A stretch of DNA of 25,710 bases, taken from contig JBMHBX010000019.1 in assembly GCA_049890215.1 (NCBI GenBank), forward strand, positions 1 through 25,710, written 5' to 3'. Shown here in pieces: positions 7,767 to 15,363 of this stretch; within the stretch, counting starts at the first letter, position 1; each line of letters starts with the position of its first letter. Source of the DNA: UBA685 sp049890215 (GTDB lineage Bacteria; Pseudomonadota; Alphaproteobacteria; Puniceispirillales; Puniceispirillaceae). Made by a program: the position numbers and the translations under genes. The notes beneath the pieces were generated by a model. That model was not told the origin of the DNA and searched no databases. It saw nothing but the letters and a program-made list of their open reading frames with translations.

Positions 7767-9485
7767 ATGACAAAGAGTGATAAATGCCGCACAATGACCG
7801 GCGGACAGGCGGCGATTGAAAGCCTGCAACATGAATCTGTCAGCCATGTTTTTGGCCTGATTGGCAGCGCCACAATGGAGATGTTTGATGCGCTTTATGA
7901 GGCGTCTGACATTGCCTTTATCGGGGTTCATGATGAGCGTACAGGTACGCATATGGCTGATGGTTTTGCACGCGCCTCGGGTAAGTCTGGTGTGATATTG
8001 GCAGGGCAAAACGGGCCGGGGGCAACCAACCTTGTCACAGGTCTGGCACAAGCAAAAGCAGCCTTTTCGCCTGTTATCTCTCTGGCAGGTGCTTTGTCAA
8101 CGGCCCATCATTACAAGGATGCCTTTCAGGAAGTTGATCAAGAAGCGTTGTTTCGGCCTGTCACAAAACAAACATGGAATGTGCCGTCAACAGAGCGTGT
8201 GCAAGATATTCTGACAGACGCATTTCGTGTTGCCCATGCCCCGCGAAAAGGACCTGTGCATGTTAATCTGCCAAGAGATGTTCTGGCAGGACAGGCAGAG
8301 TATCGCCCTTTGCCGCCTGTATCAGCCTATCGCGGCCCAAGCGCGGCTGCGCCTGCCCAAGATGCCTTACGCCAAGCAGCACATATGCTACGCCATGCGA
8401 AGCGGCCTGTTATTATTGCAGGGGGCGGGATTAAAAATGAACGCGCAGAAAAAGCGGCACTTGGCCTTGCAAGCGCCTTCCATTGTCCGATTGTCACCTC
8501 ACCCGGTCATGGCGATGCGCTTGGATTTGGTCATCCATTAAATGCAGGCCAGATGGGACCGCGCGGCAATGAGGTAGCCTCCCGCCTTGTCAGACAAGCA
8601 GATGTTATTCTGGCACTTGGCACAAGACTTGGCTTTAATTCTACCTTTTTCAGCTATGATAACATCAATGAAGAGGCAGACATCATTCATATTGAACAAG
8701 AGCCAACTGCCATTGGTCGTTACTTTCCGGTTGCGCTTGGCATTGTGGCTGATGCGCCGAGCGCTGCCATCATGCTGACAGATTTGATTGAAAATCAGGC
8801 ACAAAAAGATGAGGCAAAAGCCTGGACAGATGCCTATCTGGCAGAACGTCAGGCATTTTTGGCAAAAAGAGATGAGAGCGCCTTATCTCTGGCAGAGGCA
8901 GAGTTGATTCAGCCAGCGGCCTTATATCACACGCTTCGTGGCTGTCTGCCGGAAAATGCGGCCATTACCATGGATGCAGGCACTTTATGTCTGCAAGCGA
9001 CTGATAATCTGAATTATCATCAGGCAGGCAGTCTATTCACGCCTCTTGATTTTGGCCTTGTTGGATTTTCCTTTGCCTGTGGTCTTGGTGTGAAGCTTGC
9101 CAATCCTGAGCGCCCTGTCATTAGCCTGATGGGAGATGGCGGGTTTGGGATGACTGTCTCTGAGCTGTCGTGCGCAGTTGATCATGGGATAAATACGGTG
9201 ACGATTGTCATGAATAATCAATGCTGGGGCGCTGAGAAAGCTTATCAAAGAGACTTTTTTGGTGAGCGTTATATTGGCGCGAATATCTCTAGCCCACCTT
9301 TTGATAAATTGGCAGAATTATATGGCGCTGTGGGCTATCGTGCGACAAGCTTATCACAAGTATCTGAGGCGGTGAGCGCTGCGCTTGGACAAGATAAACC
9401 TTGTGTGATTGATGTATCAGTTGACCCGGCAGCTTTATATAGCTTCAGGCGTGACAGCTTTGCCCATCGCGCGAAATTAGGATGA
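7767..9485 (+). CDS. Thiamine diphosphate-dependent enzyme, sulfoacetaldehyde acetyltransferase (Xsc)-like
   Basis: 572-aa ThDP enzyme of the acetolactate synthase/decarboxylase superfamily, with PYR, central and PP domains. The cofactor-activating Glu is E57 in HDERTG. The ThDP/Mg motif runs from G456-D457-G458 to N483-N484. Two stretches resemble sulfoacetaldehyde acetyltransferase more than acetolactate synthase: G-S-A-T-M with F-Q-E-V-D-Q-E-A-L-F near residues 33-129, and W-G-A-E-K-x-x-Q-x-D-F at 487-497. Xsc converts sulfoacetaldehyde plus phosphate to acetyl phosphate and sulfite, but no phosphotransacetylase gene is nearby, and Xsc is usually slightly longer. It may act on another 2-oxo acid or aldehyde. 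It has a strong ribosome site (AGGAG, 12 bp after the hydrolase stop) and is the last gene of the operon. Its end overlaps the convergent MFS gene by 9 bp. Confidence 0.92.
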   Translation: MTKSDKCRTMTGGQAAIESLQHESVSHVFGLIGSATMEMFDALYEASDIAFIGVHDERTGTHMADGFARASGKSGVILAGQNGPGATNLVTGLAQAKAAFSPVISLAGALSTAHHYKDAFQEVDQEALFRPVTKQTWNVPSTERVQDILTDAFRVAHAPRKGPVHVNLPRDVLAGQAEYRPLPPVSAYRGPSAAAPAQDALRQAAHMLRHAKRPVIIAGGGIKNERAEKAALGLASAFHCPIVTSPGHGDALGFGHPLNAGQMGPRGNEVASRLVRQADVILALGTRLGFNSTFFSYDNINEEADIIHIEQEPTAIGRYFPVALGIVADAPSAAIMLTDLIENQAQKDEAKAWTDAYLAERQAFLAKRDESALSLAEAELIQPAALYHTLRGCLPENAAITMDAGTLCLQATDNLNYHQAGSLFTPLDFGLVGFSFACGLGVKLANPERPVISLMGDGGFGMTVSELSCAVDHGINTVTIVMNNQCWGAEKAYQRDFFGERYIGANISSPPFDKLAELYGAVGYRATSLSQVSEAVSAALGQDKPCVIDVSVDPAALYSFRRDSFAHRAKLG

Positions 9486-10664
9486 TGAGTGCTTTGTGCG
9501 GTTTATCGCAATTGCACTGATTAGCGAAAGCAATACCATCACCAATAAACACACAATGCCTGTGATGACTGATTTATCAGCGCCAAGGCTGATGACAATG
9601 ACGCCGCCAACAGCGCCGATCATCATGGTAAAAGCGCCAATTAAACCTGAGGCTGTGCCGGCATTTGGTCTGGCTGCGCCTATGCCGCCAATGGTGGCAT
9701 TGGCCACTGTGAGACCATTTGCAAAACCAAAACATATGCACGGAAGTGCAAGCACCAAAGGTGACTTCAAAGATGCTAGCTGGCCAGTCAGTAATAAGGC
9801 CAGTGAGAGTGAGGCAAATACACAACCGTAGAGCGCTGCCCTCTCTATCCCTTTTTTGACCATATAGAGCCTGTTAAATAAATTGCCGAACATATAGCCG
9901 ACAGGGGTCATGCCAAACCATAAACCAAAAGCAAGAGAGCTTGTGCCAATATTATCATAGGCATAAGGGATAAAGGCATTCAGGGTAAAAAAGGCGCCGA
10001 CCTGAAAGCTTGATATCAGCATGAAATTCCAAAATAACCTATTGGTCAGAACAGCTTTGTAAGACTGCATAAACGTATCAAGCTTCAGGACAGAAGAGCG
10101 GCTAATATGGGTTTCCGGCAAGACGGTAAGGCTGCAAACCCATAAAATGCCGCCTGTCAGCGTGATAAGGCCCATCACACCTTCCCACCCTGTATAATAG
10201 ACAATGGCGCCGCCTGACGATAAGGCAATCATAGGCACAATTGCCTGAATGGTTTGCACAGAGGCCATGGCCTTAGAGGCATCTTCTTTGTTGAAATGAT
10301 CATTTAACATCGTCCTGCCCATTGATATACAGGCGGCTGCCCCCAAACCCTGAACCGCGCGGCAGGCAGTCAGCACAAAAATATCTGAGGCAAATAAAGA
10401 GGTAATGCCAGAGGCAAAAATCAAAAAAGCCCCAATACGAAAAAACACACGCCGACCAAACGCATCAGATAAAGGCCCATAGATAAGCTGGCCAGTGGCA
10501 AGCGTGACCAGATAAGCTGTTAATAAAAGCTGCACACGTTCAGGGATAACATCAAGCTCTTGTACAATCACAGGCAAGGCAGGTGTGATGAGCGTAATGC
10601 CCATGACAGCGCTGCCTGTACCAAGGGCAATCAGCCATAAGGGGAGTTTTGCTTTATCTGTCAT
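9477..10664 (-). CDS. Bcr/CflA-family MFS transporter, last gene of the lig operon
   Basis: 395-aa major facilitator with about 12 hydrophobic helices. The Bcr/CflA-type first half is recognisable: P-A-L-P-V-I-V with T-A-Y-L-V-T-L-A-x-G-Q near TM1-2, then G-P-L-S-D-A-F-G-R-R in the TM2-3 loop and R-A-V-Q-G-L-G-A-A in TM4. Bcr/CflA members are mostly annotated as drug/proton antiporters. Here the gene shares a 4-bp ATGA overlap with the DUF1932 dehydrogenase gene and ends the protocatechuate operon. It is therefore more likely to move an aromatic acid or pathway intermediate, as import or relief efflux; this is inference. Its stop overlaps the end of the convergent ThDP gene by 9 bp. Confidence 0.92.
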   Translation of the reverse strand: MTDKAKLPLWLIALGTGSAVMGITLITPALPVIVQELDVIPERVQLLLTAYLVTLATGQLIYGPLSDAFGRRVFFRIGAFLIFASGITSLFASDIFVLTACRAVQGLGAAACISMGRTMLNDHFNKEDASKAMASVQTIQAIVPMIALSSGGAIVYYTGWEGVMGLITLTGGILWVCSLTVLPETHISRSSVLKLDTFMQSYKAVLTNRLFWNFMLISSFQVGAFFTLNAFIPYAYDNIGTSSLAFGLWFGMTPVGYMFGNLFNRLYMVKKGIERAALYGCVFASLSLALLLTGQLASLKSPLVLALPCICFGFANGLTVANATIGGIGAARPNAGTASGLIGAFTMMIGAVGGVIVISLGADKSVITGIVCLLVMVLLSLISAIAINRTKHSSS

Positions 10665-11524
10665 CCTTTTGCCTTTTGCGCCTTGCGCATTGCCGGTGCC
10701 AGATGATGGCGGTCCTGGGGAATATCATTATCGAAATAATCTGCCAAATTCATATCGGCAATGCGGTCCTGATAGATAGCGATTGCCTGCGACATATCAT
10801 TTGACAGGCCAAGCTCTTCAAGTGTTTTGGCCACTTCACGCATTTCAGCGGCGCGGCGTCTGCCATGGGTGGCGGCACGTTCCATCACATAATCAGCAAG
10901 CTTTTCCATATTCTGAATACCAAGGGTTTTGCCGGCAGATTGTAATATGCGGCTATCCAGACCAAGGCCTTGTGAGGCTGTCACAGATTCTGAGATCAAA
11001 CATTCCATGCCCTTTATCAATATGGATCTGAGCATTTTCACAATGCTGGCATCGCCAATTTGCGGGCCTTCCCAATCATAGGTGAAATCAAGCTTATCAA
11101 GCAATGAGGTCAGCCTTGCCTCCTGATGGCCTGAAAGCAATAACGGTGTCTTGTGACCACGAGGATGGATAGGCGCCATAATGGCCATATCGATATAGGT
11201 TGCACCTTTGGCCTCAATCAGCGCGGCGGATTTTTGCTTTGTGCCGGGTGAGACAGAATTCCCGTCAAGGAACATGGTCTGCTTTGTTACATAAGGGGCA
11301 ACAGAACGGGCCGCGTTAACAGCCTCATCTGCGGTGACGACTGAGATGATAATGGGCGCTGTCTGGCATAAGGCTTGCAGGCTATCGCACAAGGCAGCTG
11401 GTAACGGCGCTGATACATCTGCCACATCATAAGCGAACAGACAGATATCTGTCTGTTCTTCTGCCAAAGAGGCCGCTATGGCACGGCCAGCTTCGCCATA
11501 GCCAAGTAAGCCGATCGCTGTCAT
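10661..11524 (-). CDS. NAD(P)-binding dehydrogenase with C-terminal DUF1932 domain
   Basis: 287-aa protein of the 6-phosphogluconate/3-hydroxyacid dehydrogenase superfamily. The N-terminal Rossmann fold has G-L-L-G-Y-G-E-A-G (residues 5-13), followed by a helical C-terminal domain matching DUF1932 (PF09130). It starts 9 bp after ligJ on the same strand and overlaps the MFS gene by 4 bp, so it belongs to the lig operon. The seven lig genes before it already complete the route from protocatechuate to pyruvate and oxaloacetate, so this enzyme is extra. It might reduce or oxidise a side product or a different aromatic precursor entering the pathway. The reaction is unknown. Confidence 0.9.
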   Translation of the reverse strand: MTAIGLLGYGEAGRAIAASLAEEQTDICLFAYDVADVSAPLPAALCDSLQALCQTAPIIISVVTADEAVNAARSVAPYVTKQTMFLDGNSVSPGTKQKSAALIEAKGATYIDMAIMAPIHPRGHKTPLLLSGHQEARLTSLLDKLDFTYDWEGPQIGDASIVKMLRSILIKGMECLISESVTASQGLGLDSRILQSAGKTLGIQNMEKLADYVMERAATHGRRRAAEMREVAKTLEELGLSNDMSQAIAIYQDRIADMNLADYFDNDIPQDRHHLAPAMRKAQKAKG

Positions 11525-11533
11525 CGCAACGCC

Positions 11534-12553
11534 CTACAAATCATAAGAGGCCAAACGCGGAAAAACTTTGCGTGTATTACCTTCAAAAATCATCTGTTTC
11601 TGGCCTTTATCAAGTGCCCTGTTCGCATCAATATAGCGCTTTGTATCATCATAATAATGACCAGAACGCGGATCGATACCACGCACCGCGCCAATCATCT
11701 CAGAGGCAAATAATATATTTTTGGTCGGGATCACATCAAGCAACATATCAATGCCATCTTGATGATAAACACATGTATCAAAATAAATATTATTCAACAT
11801 ACGCTCTTCTAAATCGCCAAGACCTTTATCTTGAGCAATCCCGCGAAACCGTCCCCAATGATAGGGCACCGCGCCACCACCATGGGGAATGATAAAGCGC
11901 AATTCAGGAAAATCGGTAAAGACATCTGAGAATAATAAGTGGACAAAGGCAGTCGTATCGGCGCCAAGATAATAGCTTGAGGTGGTATCCAGAGAATGAT
12001 GACAAGCACCAGAGACATGGATCATGGCAGGCACGTCAAGTTCAACCATTTTTTCATATAAAGGATACCAATATTTATCGCCCAAACGTGCATCTTTCCA
12101 ATAGCCGCCTGAAGGGTCAGGATTCAGATTACACCCAATAAATCCCATCTCTTCCACACATCTTTGTAATTCGCGGATACTGTTATCAATGGGTGTCTCA
12201 GGGCTTTGCGGCAATTGGCATACAGGAACAAAGTTCCGGGGGTATAAATCACAGACCCGCTTTATCAGATCATTTTGCTGTTCGGTCCATGCCTGAGACG
12301 TAGAGGCATTGCCGACATGATGACCCATCCAGCTTGCACGAGGTGAGAATATGGTCACATCTGTCCCACGTTCTTGTTGTAATTTCAGCTGATTATGTTC
12401 GATAGATTCCCTGATTTCATCATCTGATACCTCTATGGTGCCTTTTTCAAAAAGCGCATCAGGATCTGTTTTCAGCCGCTCTTTTTGCGCATTGCGATAG
12501 GCCTCGACAGCAGGCGGTGTGGTGGTGTAGTGACCATGGCAATCAATAATCAT
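11534..12553 (-). CDS. ligJ: 4-oxalomesaconate hydratase
   Basis: 339-aa protein of the amidohydrolase superfamily, the LigJ type rather than the unrelated GalB type. LigJ hydrates the keto tautomer of 4-oxalomesaconate to 4-carboxy-4-hydroxy-2-oxoadipate, the sixth step of protocatechuate 4,5-cleavage. The metal-binding HxH is at residues 6-8 (D-C-H-G-H); further likely ligands are the His of M-I-H-V-S-G and of P-H-G-G-G-A-V-P-Y-H. Length matches the Sphingobium LigJ (about 340 aa). It begins 3 bp after the ligK stop codon. The presence of both flanking pathway genes makes the assignment strong. Confidence 0.93.
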   Translation of the reverse strand: MIIDCHGHYTTTPPAVEAYRNAQKERLKTDPDALFEKGTIEVSDDEIRESIEHNQLKLQQERGTDVTIFSPRASWMGHHVGNASTSQAWTEQQNDLIKRVCDLYPRNFVPVCQLPQSPETPIDNSIRELQRCVEEMGFIGCNLNPDPSGGYWKDARLGDKYWYPLYEKMVELDVPAMIHVSGACHHSLDTTSSYYLGADTTAFVHLLFSDVFTDFPELRFIIPHGGGAVPYHWGRFRGIAQDKGLGDLEERMLNNIYFDTCVYHQDGIDMLLDVIPTKNILFASEMIGAVRGIDPRSGHYYDDTKRYIDANRALDKGQKQMIFEGNTRKVFPRLASYDL

Positions 12554-12556
12554 ATC

Positions 12557-13294
12557 TTAGCCCCTCTTATCATCTTGCCGGCAATTTATGCCGTTAAAGC
12601 TGCCAAGCTCATCCAGGCTGTCAACGTAAGAAAAGCCTGCTTCTTTGAGACGTGGCCGCATATTATAAATATCAAGGCCGAGCTCTCCGTCAGCAAGGCG
12701 CTTTCGTTTTTCCTCTTCATTGTCTGTTCTGTTCTGGGATTTGACCAAAACATCCTGCGCATCTTCGCGCGGGACGACACAAACGCCATCATCATCTGCG
12801 ATGATCACATCCCCTGGCATGACGGTCACACCTGCGCACACAACAGGCACATTTACCGCACCCAAAGTGTTTTTCACCGTACCTTTGGATGAGACAGATT
12901 TCGACCAGACAGGAAATGACATTTGCGTTAAATCAGCAATATCACGCACACCAGCATCTATGATGAGCCCTTGCACGCCGCGCGCCTGACATGAGGTGGC
13001 AAGCAAATCACCAAAAAAACCGTCATCATTATCAGTTGTCAGCGCCACCACAAGAATATCACCTTGCTGGCATAATTCCAGTGCCACATGAAGCATCCAA
13101 TTATCACCTGGCTGTGCCAGAACGGTTACCGCTGTCCCGCCAATTGCAGCGCCAGAATAAATGGGACGCATATAAGGTTTCATAATCCCTGTGCGCCCTT
13201 GCGCTTCATGCACCGTAGAGGCGCCTTGTTGGCCAAGTGATTTGGCAATCTGTAAATCAGCACGTTTGATATGTTTTACAGCGACATGTTTCAT
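12557..13294 (-). CDS. ligK: 4-carboxy-4-hydroxy-2-oxoadipate aldolase / oxaloacetate decarboxylase (RraA-like)
   Basis: 245-aa RraA-fold, class II divalent-metal pyruvate aldolase. It cleaves 4-carboxy-4-hydroxy-2-oxoadipate to pyruvate and oxaloacetate, the last step of the 4,5-pathway, and enzymes of this type also decarboxylate oxaloacetate. The family active-site block G-L-I-I-D-A-G-V-R-D is at residues 109-118, with catalytic Arg117 and metal-binding Asp118. The P-G-D-V-I-I-A-D-D-D-G-V block follows at 160-171. A ribosome site (AGGAG about 9 nt before the ATG) supports the start at 13294. The 62-bp gap before it, after ligI, is the widest in the operon. Confidence 0.93.
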   Translation of the reverse strand: MKHVAVKHIKRADLQIAKSLGQQGASTVHEAQGRTGIMKPYMRPIYSGAAIGGTAVTVLAQPGDNWMLHVALELCQQGDILVVALTTDNDDGFFGDLLATSCQARGVQGLIIDAGVRDIADLTQMSFPVWSKSVSSKGTVKNTLGAVNVPVVCAGVTVMPGDVIIADDDGVCVVPREDAQDVLVKSQNRTDNEEEKRKRLADGELGLDIYNMRPRLKEAGFSYVDSLDELGSFNGINCRQDDKRG

Positions 13295-13344
13295 GATGAC
13301 GTCTCCTATCGCCTGTTGATTTGGCGCTTTATCCTTTGTCCTGA

Positions 13345-13359
13345 TAAGCCTGAGGCTTA
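13345..13359 (-). other. Small stem-loop at the ligI stop codon
   Basis: A 6-bp perfect stem with a 3-nt loop (TAAGCC-N3-GGCTTA as read on the minus strand) spans the ligI stop codon. A second short pairing (TTATC with GATAA) follows at once. There is no U-tract, so it is unlikely to be a terminator. It may be an RNA processing or stability element between ligI and ligK, or chance. Confidence 0.25.
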
Positions 13360-14253
13360 AAATCCGTAAAGTCGGGCAGGATTATCGACCAGTATCTTTT
13401 GTTGCAAGCTTTCATCTCTAGCCAATAATGGCACAAGATCAAGCAAGTCGCCATCATTTGGCATATGTGTTTTGATATTTGGATGAGGCCAGTCTGTGCC
13501 CCATAAAATACGATCGGGGCAAATCTCCACCAATTCCTGTGCATAAGGAACAGCGTCATAAAAAGGAGGACCAGCGACAGAAATACGCTCTGAGCCACAA
13601 ATCTTGACCCACCAATTATCACGCGCGACAAAATCTTTGAGGATTTTGAAAGCTGGCTGATGAATGCCGCCAGATGTTGGCACACGCCCCATATGATCTA
13701 CAATGATATCCATATCAAATTTCAAAAAGAAATCCTGAAAAGCGATAATATCTTCGGCATTTACATGAATAACAAGATGCCAGCCAAGCGGTTTGACGCG
13801 CTCAAGCACACGTTCCATCATAGCAAGGTCAGGCACACCACCTAGATGGGTGACAAAATTAAAGCGAATTCCGCGCACACCGCCTGCATGCAAATCAGCA
13901 AATTCTTCATCTGTAAAACTGTCATTGGCAATGCAGACACCGCGATAATTGTCAGGGTTAGCAGACAGCGCATCCATCATTGCCCTGTTATCAGGACCAT
14001 GACAGCTTGCCTGAACAATCACAGCGCGTTCTATGCCTATCTTTTTATGAAGGGCGGCCAATGCGTCTTTGGGACCATCGGGCGGATGATAGGTAGAAGA
14101 CGGATGATAGGGAAACACCTCATGCGGGCCAAAAATATGGCAATGCGCATCACAAGCCCCTTTGGGCGCACGAAAGGCAGGCGTTTTTGTATTTGGCTCT
14201 GGCGGCATACAGCTTTTTTTGCCAGTCACCGGGTGGCGATAGTCAGTCATCAT
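13357..14253 (-). CDS. ligI: 2-pyrone-4,6-dicarboxylate lactonase (PDC hydrolase)
   Basis: 298-aa amidohydrolase-superfamily protein that opens 2-pyrone-4,6-dicarboxylate to 4-oxalomesaconate. LigI enzymes are metal-independent members of this superfamily. The first-strand motif D-A-H-C-H-I-F-G-P is at about 35-43, and the conserved W-G-T-D-W-P-H-P carries the catalytic Asp at about residue 254. Two adjacent ATG codons (14251-14253 and 14248-14250) are possible starts; AGGA lies about 8 nt upstream of the first. The gene begins 6 bp after the ligU stop codon. Length and motifs match Sphingobium LigI. Confidence 0.95.
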   Translation of the reverse strand: MMTDYRHPVTGKKSCMPPEPNTKTPAFRAPKGACDAHCHIFGPHEVFPYHPSSTYHPPDGPKDALAALHKKIGIERAVIVQASCHGPDNRAMMDALSANPDNYRGVCIANDSFTDEEFADLHAGGVRGIRFNFVTHLGGVPDLAMMERVLERVKPLGWHLVIHVNAEDIIAFQDFFLKFDMDIIVDHMGRVPTSGGIHQPAFKILKDFVARDNWWVKICGSERISVAGPPFYDAVPYAQELVEICPDRILWGTDWPHPNIKTHMPNDGDLLDLVPLLARDESLQQKILVDNPARLYGF

Positions 14254-14259
14254 GGTATC

Positions 14260-15363
14260 CTATGTTGCCAAATGGTGGGGTATGAATGCATGGCCTCTGG
14301 CAAGAAGCCTTGTGGTGCGTAACAGGCCTGCAGATATGATCTCAGTGCTTTGCTGAATGCCATCTTCAGAGGCCGCAAAATCAAGTTGCACATCAAAACG
14401 CCCTGACGGGTGGCCAATCGATAATTGCTTAGAAGGACCGTCCGGTACTTTTGCTAAATCAAAGACAGCGCTGTCAGGCAGGCAGGCGGCGCTTGCCGCG
14501 GTGACCGCGCCCAGAACACCAATGGCTTTGTGGCATTGTTTTGGTATGAACATACGTGTGGAAAAAGCTGTGTCATCTTGTGAGGCAGAGGTCAGACACA
14601 TTTTAGGCACTGCTTTATCACGCACATCACCAAGCCCCATCATCTGCCCTGCGATGAGGCGGATTGATTCAATTTTGGCTTTCAAATCTTCATTTTGGTT
14701 CAAAATATCAGGGGATTCTACACCTGTTATTCCGAAATCTGTTGCACGCATCATCACCACAGGCATACCATTATCAATCAAGGTCACCTGATAGCCATCA
14801 ATGATATCGCAAGACTTGCCGGTTGGCAGTAACGCCCCGCACAGCGATCCTGCCAAACCTTCATAGCGGCAGATAACAGGAGCTGATGTGCCATAAACAC
14901 CATCAATCTTGTGATCACCTTCATAGACAGGCAGTCCCTCTTTGATAGGAAATGTAAGGTGACAGATTTTTGCGCTGTTGGTCATATAAACGCTGATATG
15001 GGCCTCATCACCTGTTGCGGTCACAAGGCCTGTTTCAAGGGCAAACGCCCCTACCCCGGCAAGAATATTGCCGCAATTAGGGGTATCATCAAGGCGATCT
15101 TCGCCAATAATGGCCTGAATAAACTGGTAGTCAACATCAATGCCAGGCCTGTCAGAGGGCGTGATTATAGCGATTTTTGAACTTAACGGATCGCCGCCGC
15201 CAAGACCGTCAATCTGGCGCGGATCACCATGAGCGCCCATCACAGATTTCAGAACAGCCTCGCGCTTTGCTTTATCAGAGGGCAGGTCATGGCCATGAAA
15301 ATACAAGCCTTTGGAGCTGCCACCTCTGAATTGATAAAATGGTAAGGCCGTCTGGTTTGTCAT
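14260..15363 (-). CDS. ligU: 4-oxalomesaconate tautomerase (PrpF family; LigU/GalD)
   Basis: 367-aa PrpF-family isomerase. It interconverts tautomers/isomers of 4-oxalomesaconate so that LigJ can hydrate them; equivalents are LigU in Sphingobium and GalD in Pseudomonas. Seen near the N-terminus: F-R-G-G-S-S-K-G (about 13-20), then R-Q-I-D-G-L-G-G with D-P-L-S-S-K, and N-C-G-N-I-L-A-G-V-G, which holds the conserved active-site Cys. The second half contains G-H-P-S-G-R, also typical of PrpF. The start ATG shares the 4-bp ATGA overlap with the ligC stop codon, so translation is coupled. Confidence 0.94.
   Translation of the reverse strand: MTNQTALPFYQFRGGSSKGLYFHGHDLPSDKAKREAVLKSVMGAHGDPRQIDGLGGGDPLSSKIAIITPSDRPGIDVDYQFIQAIIGEDRLDDTPNCGNILAGVGAFALETGLVTATGDEAHISVYMTNSAKICHLTFPIKEGLPVYEGDHKIDGVYGTSAPVICRYEGLAGSLCGALLPTGKSCDIIDGYQVTLIDNGMPVVMMRATDFGITGVESPDILNQNEDLKAKIESIRLIAGQMMGLGDVRDKAVPKMCLTSASQDDTAFSTRMFIPKQCHKAIGVLGAVTAASAACLPDSAVFDLAKVPDGPSKQLSIGHPSGRFDVQLDFAASEDGIQQSTEIISAGLLRTTRLLARGHAFIPHHLAT

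Noticed and set aside
11534..12553. Gene could be a generic amidohydrolase or decarboxylase (ACMSD-like)
   Set aside because: The family is shared, but length, motifs and position between ligK and the rest of the lig genes fit LigJ best.
13345..13359. Terminator between ligI and ligK
   Set aside because: The stem is only 6 bp and lacks a U-tract on the operon strand, so transcription probably continues.
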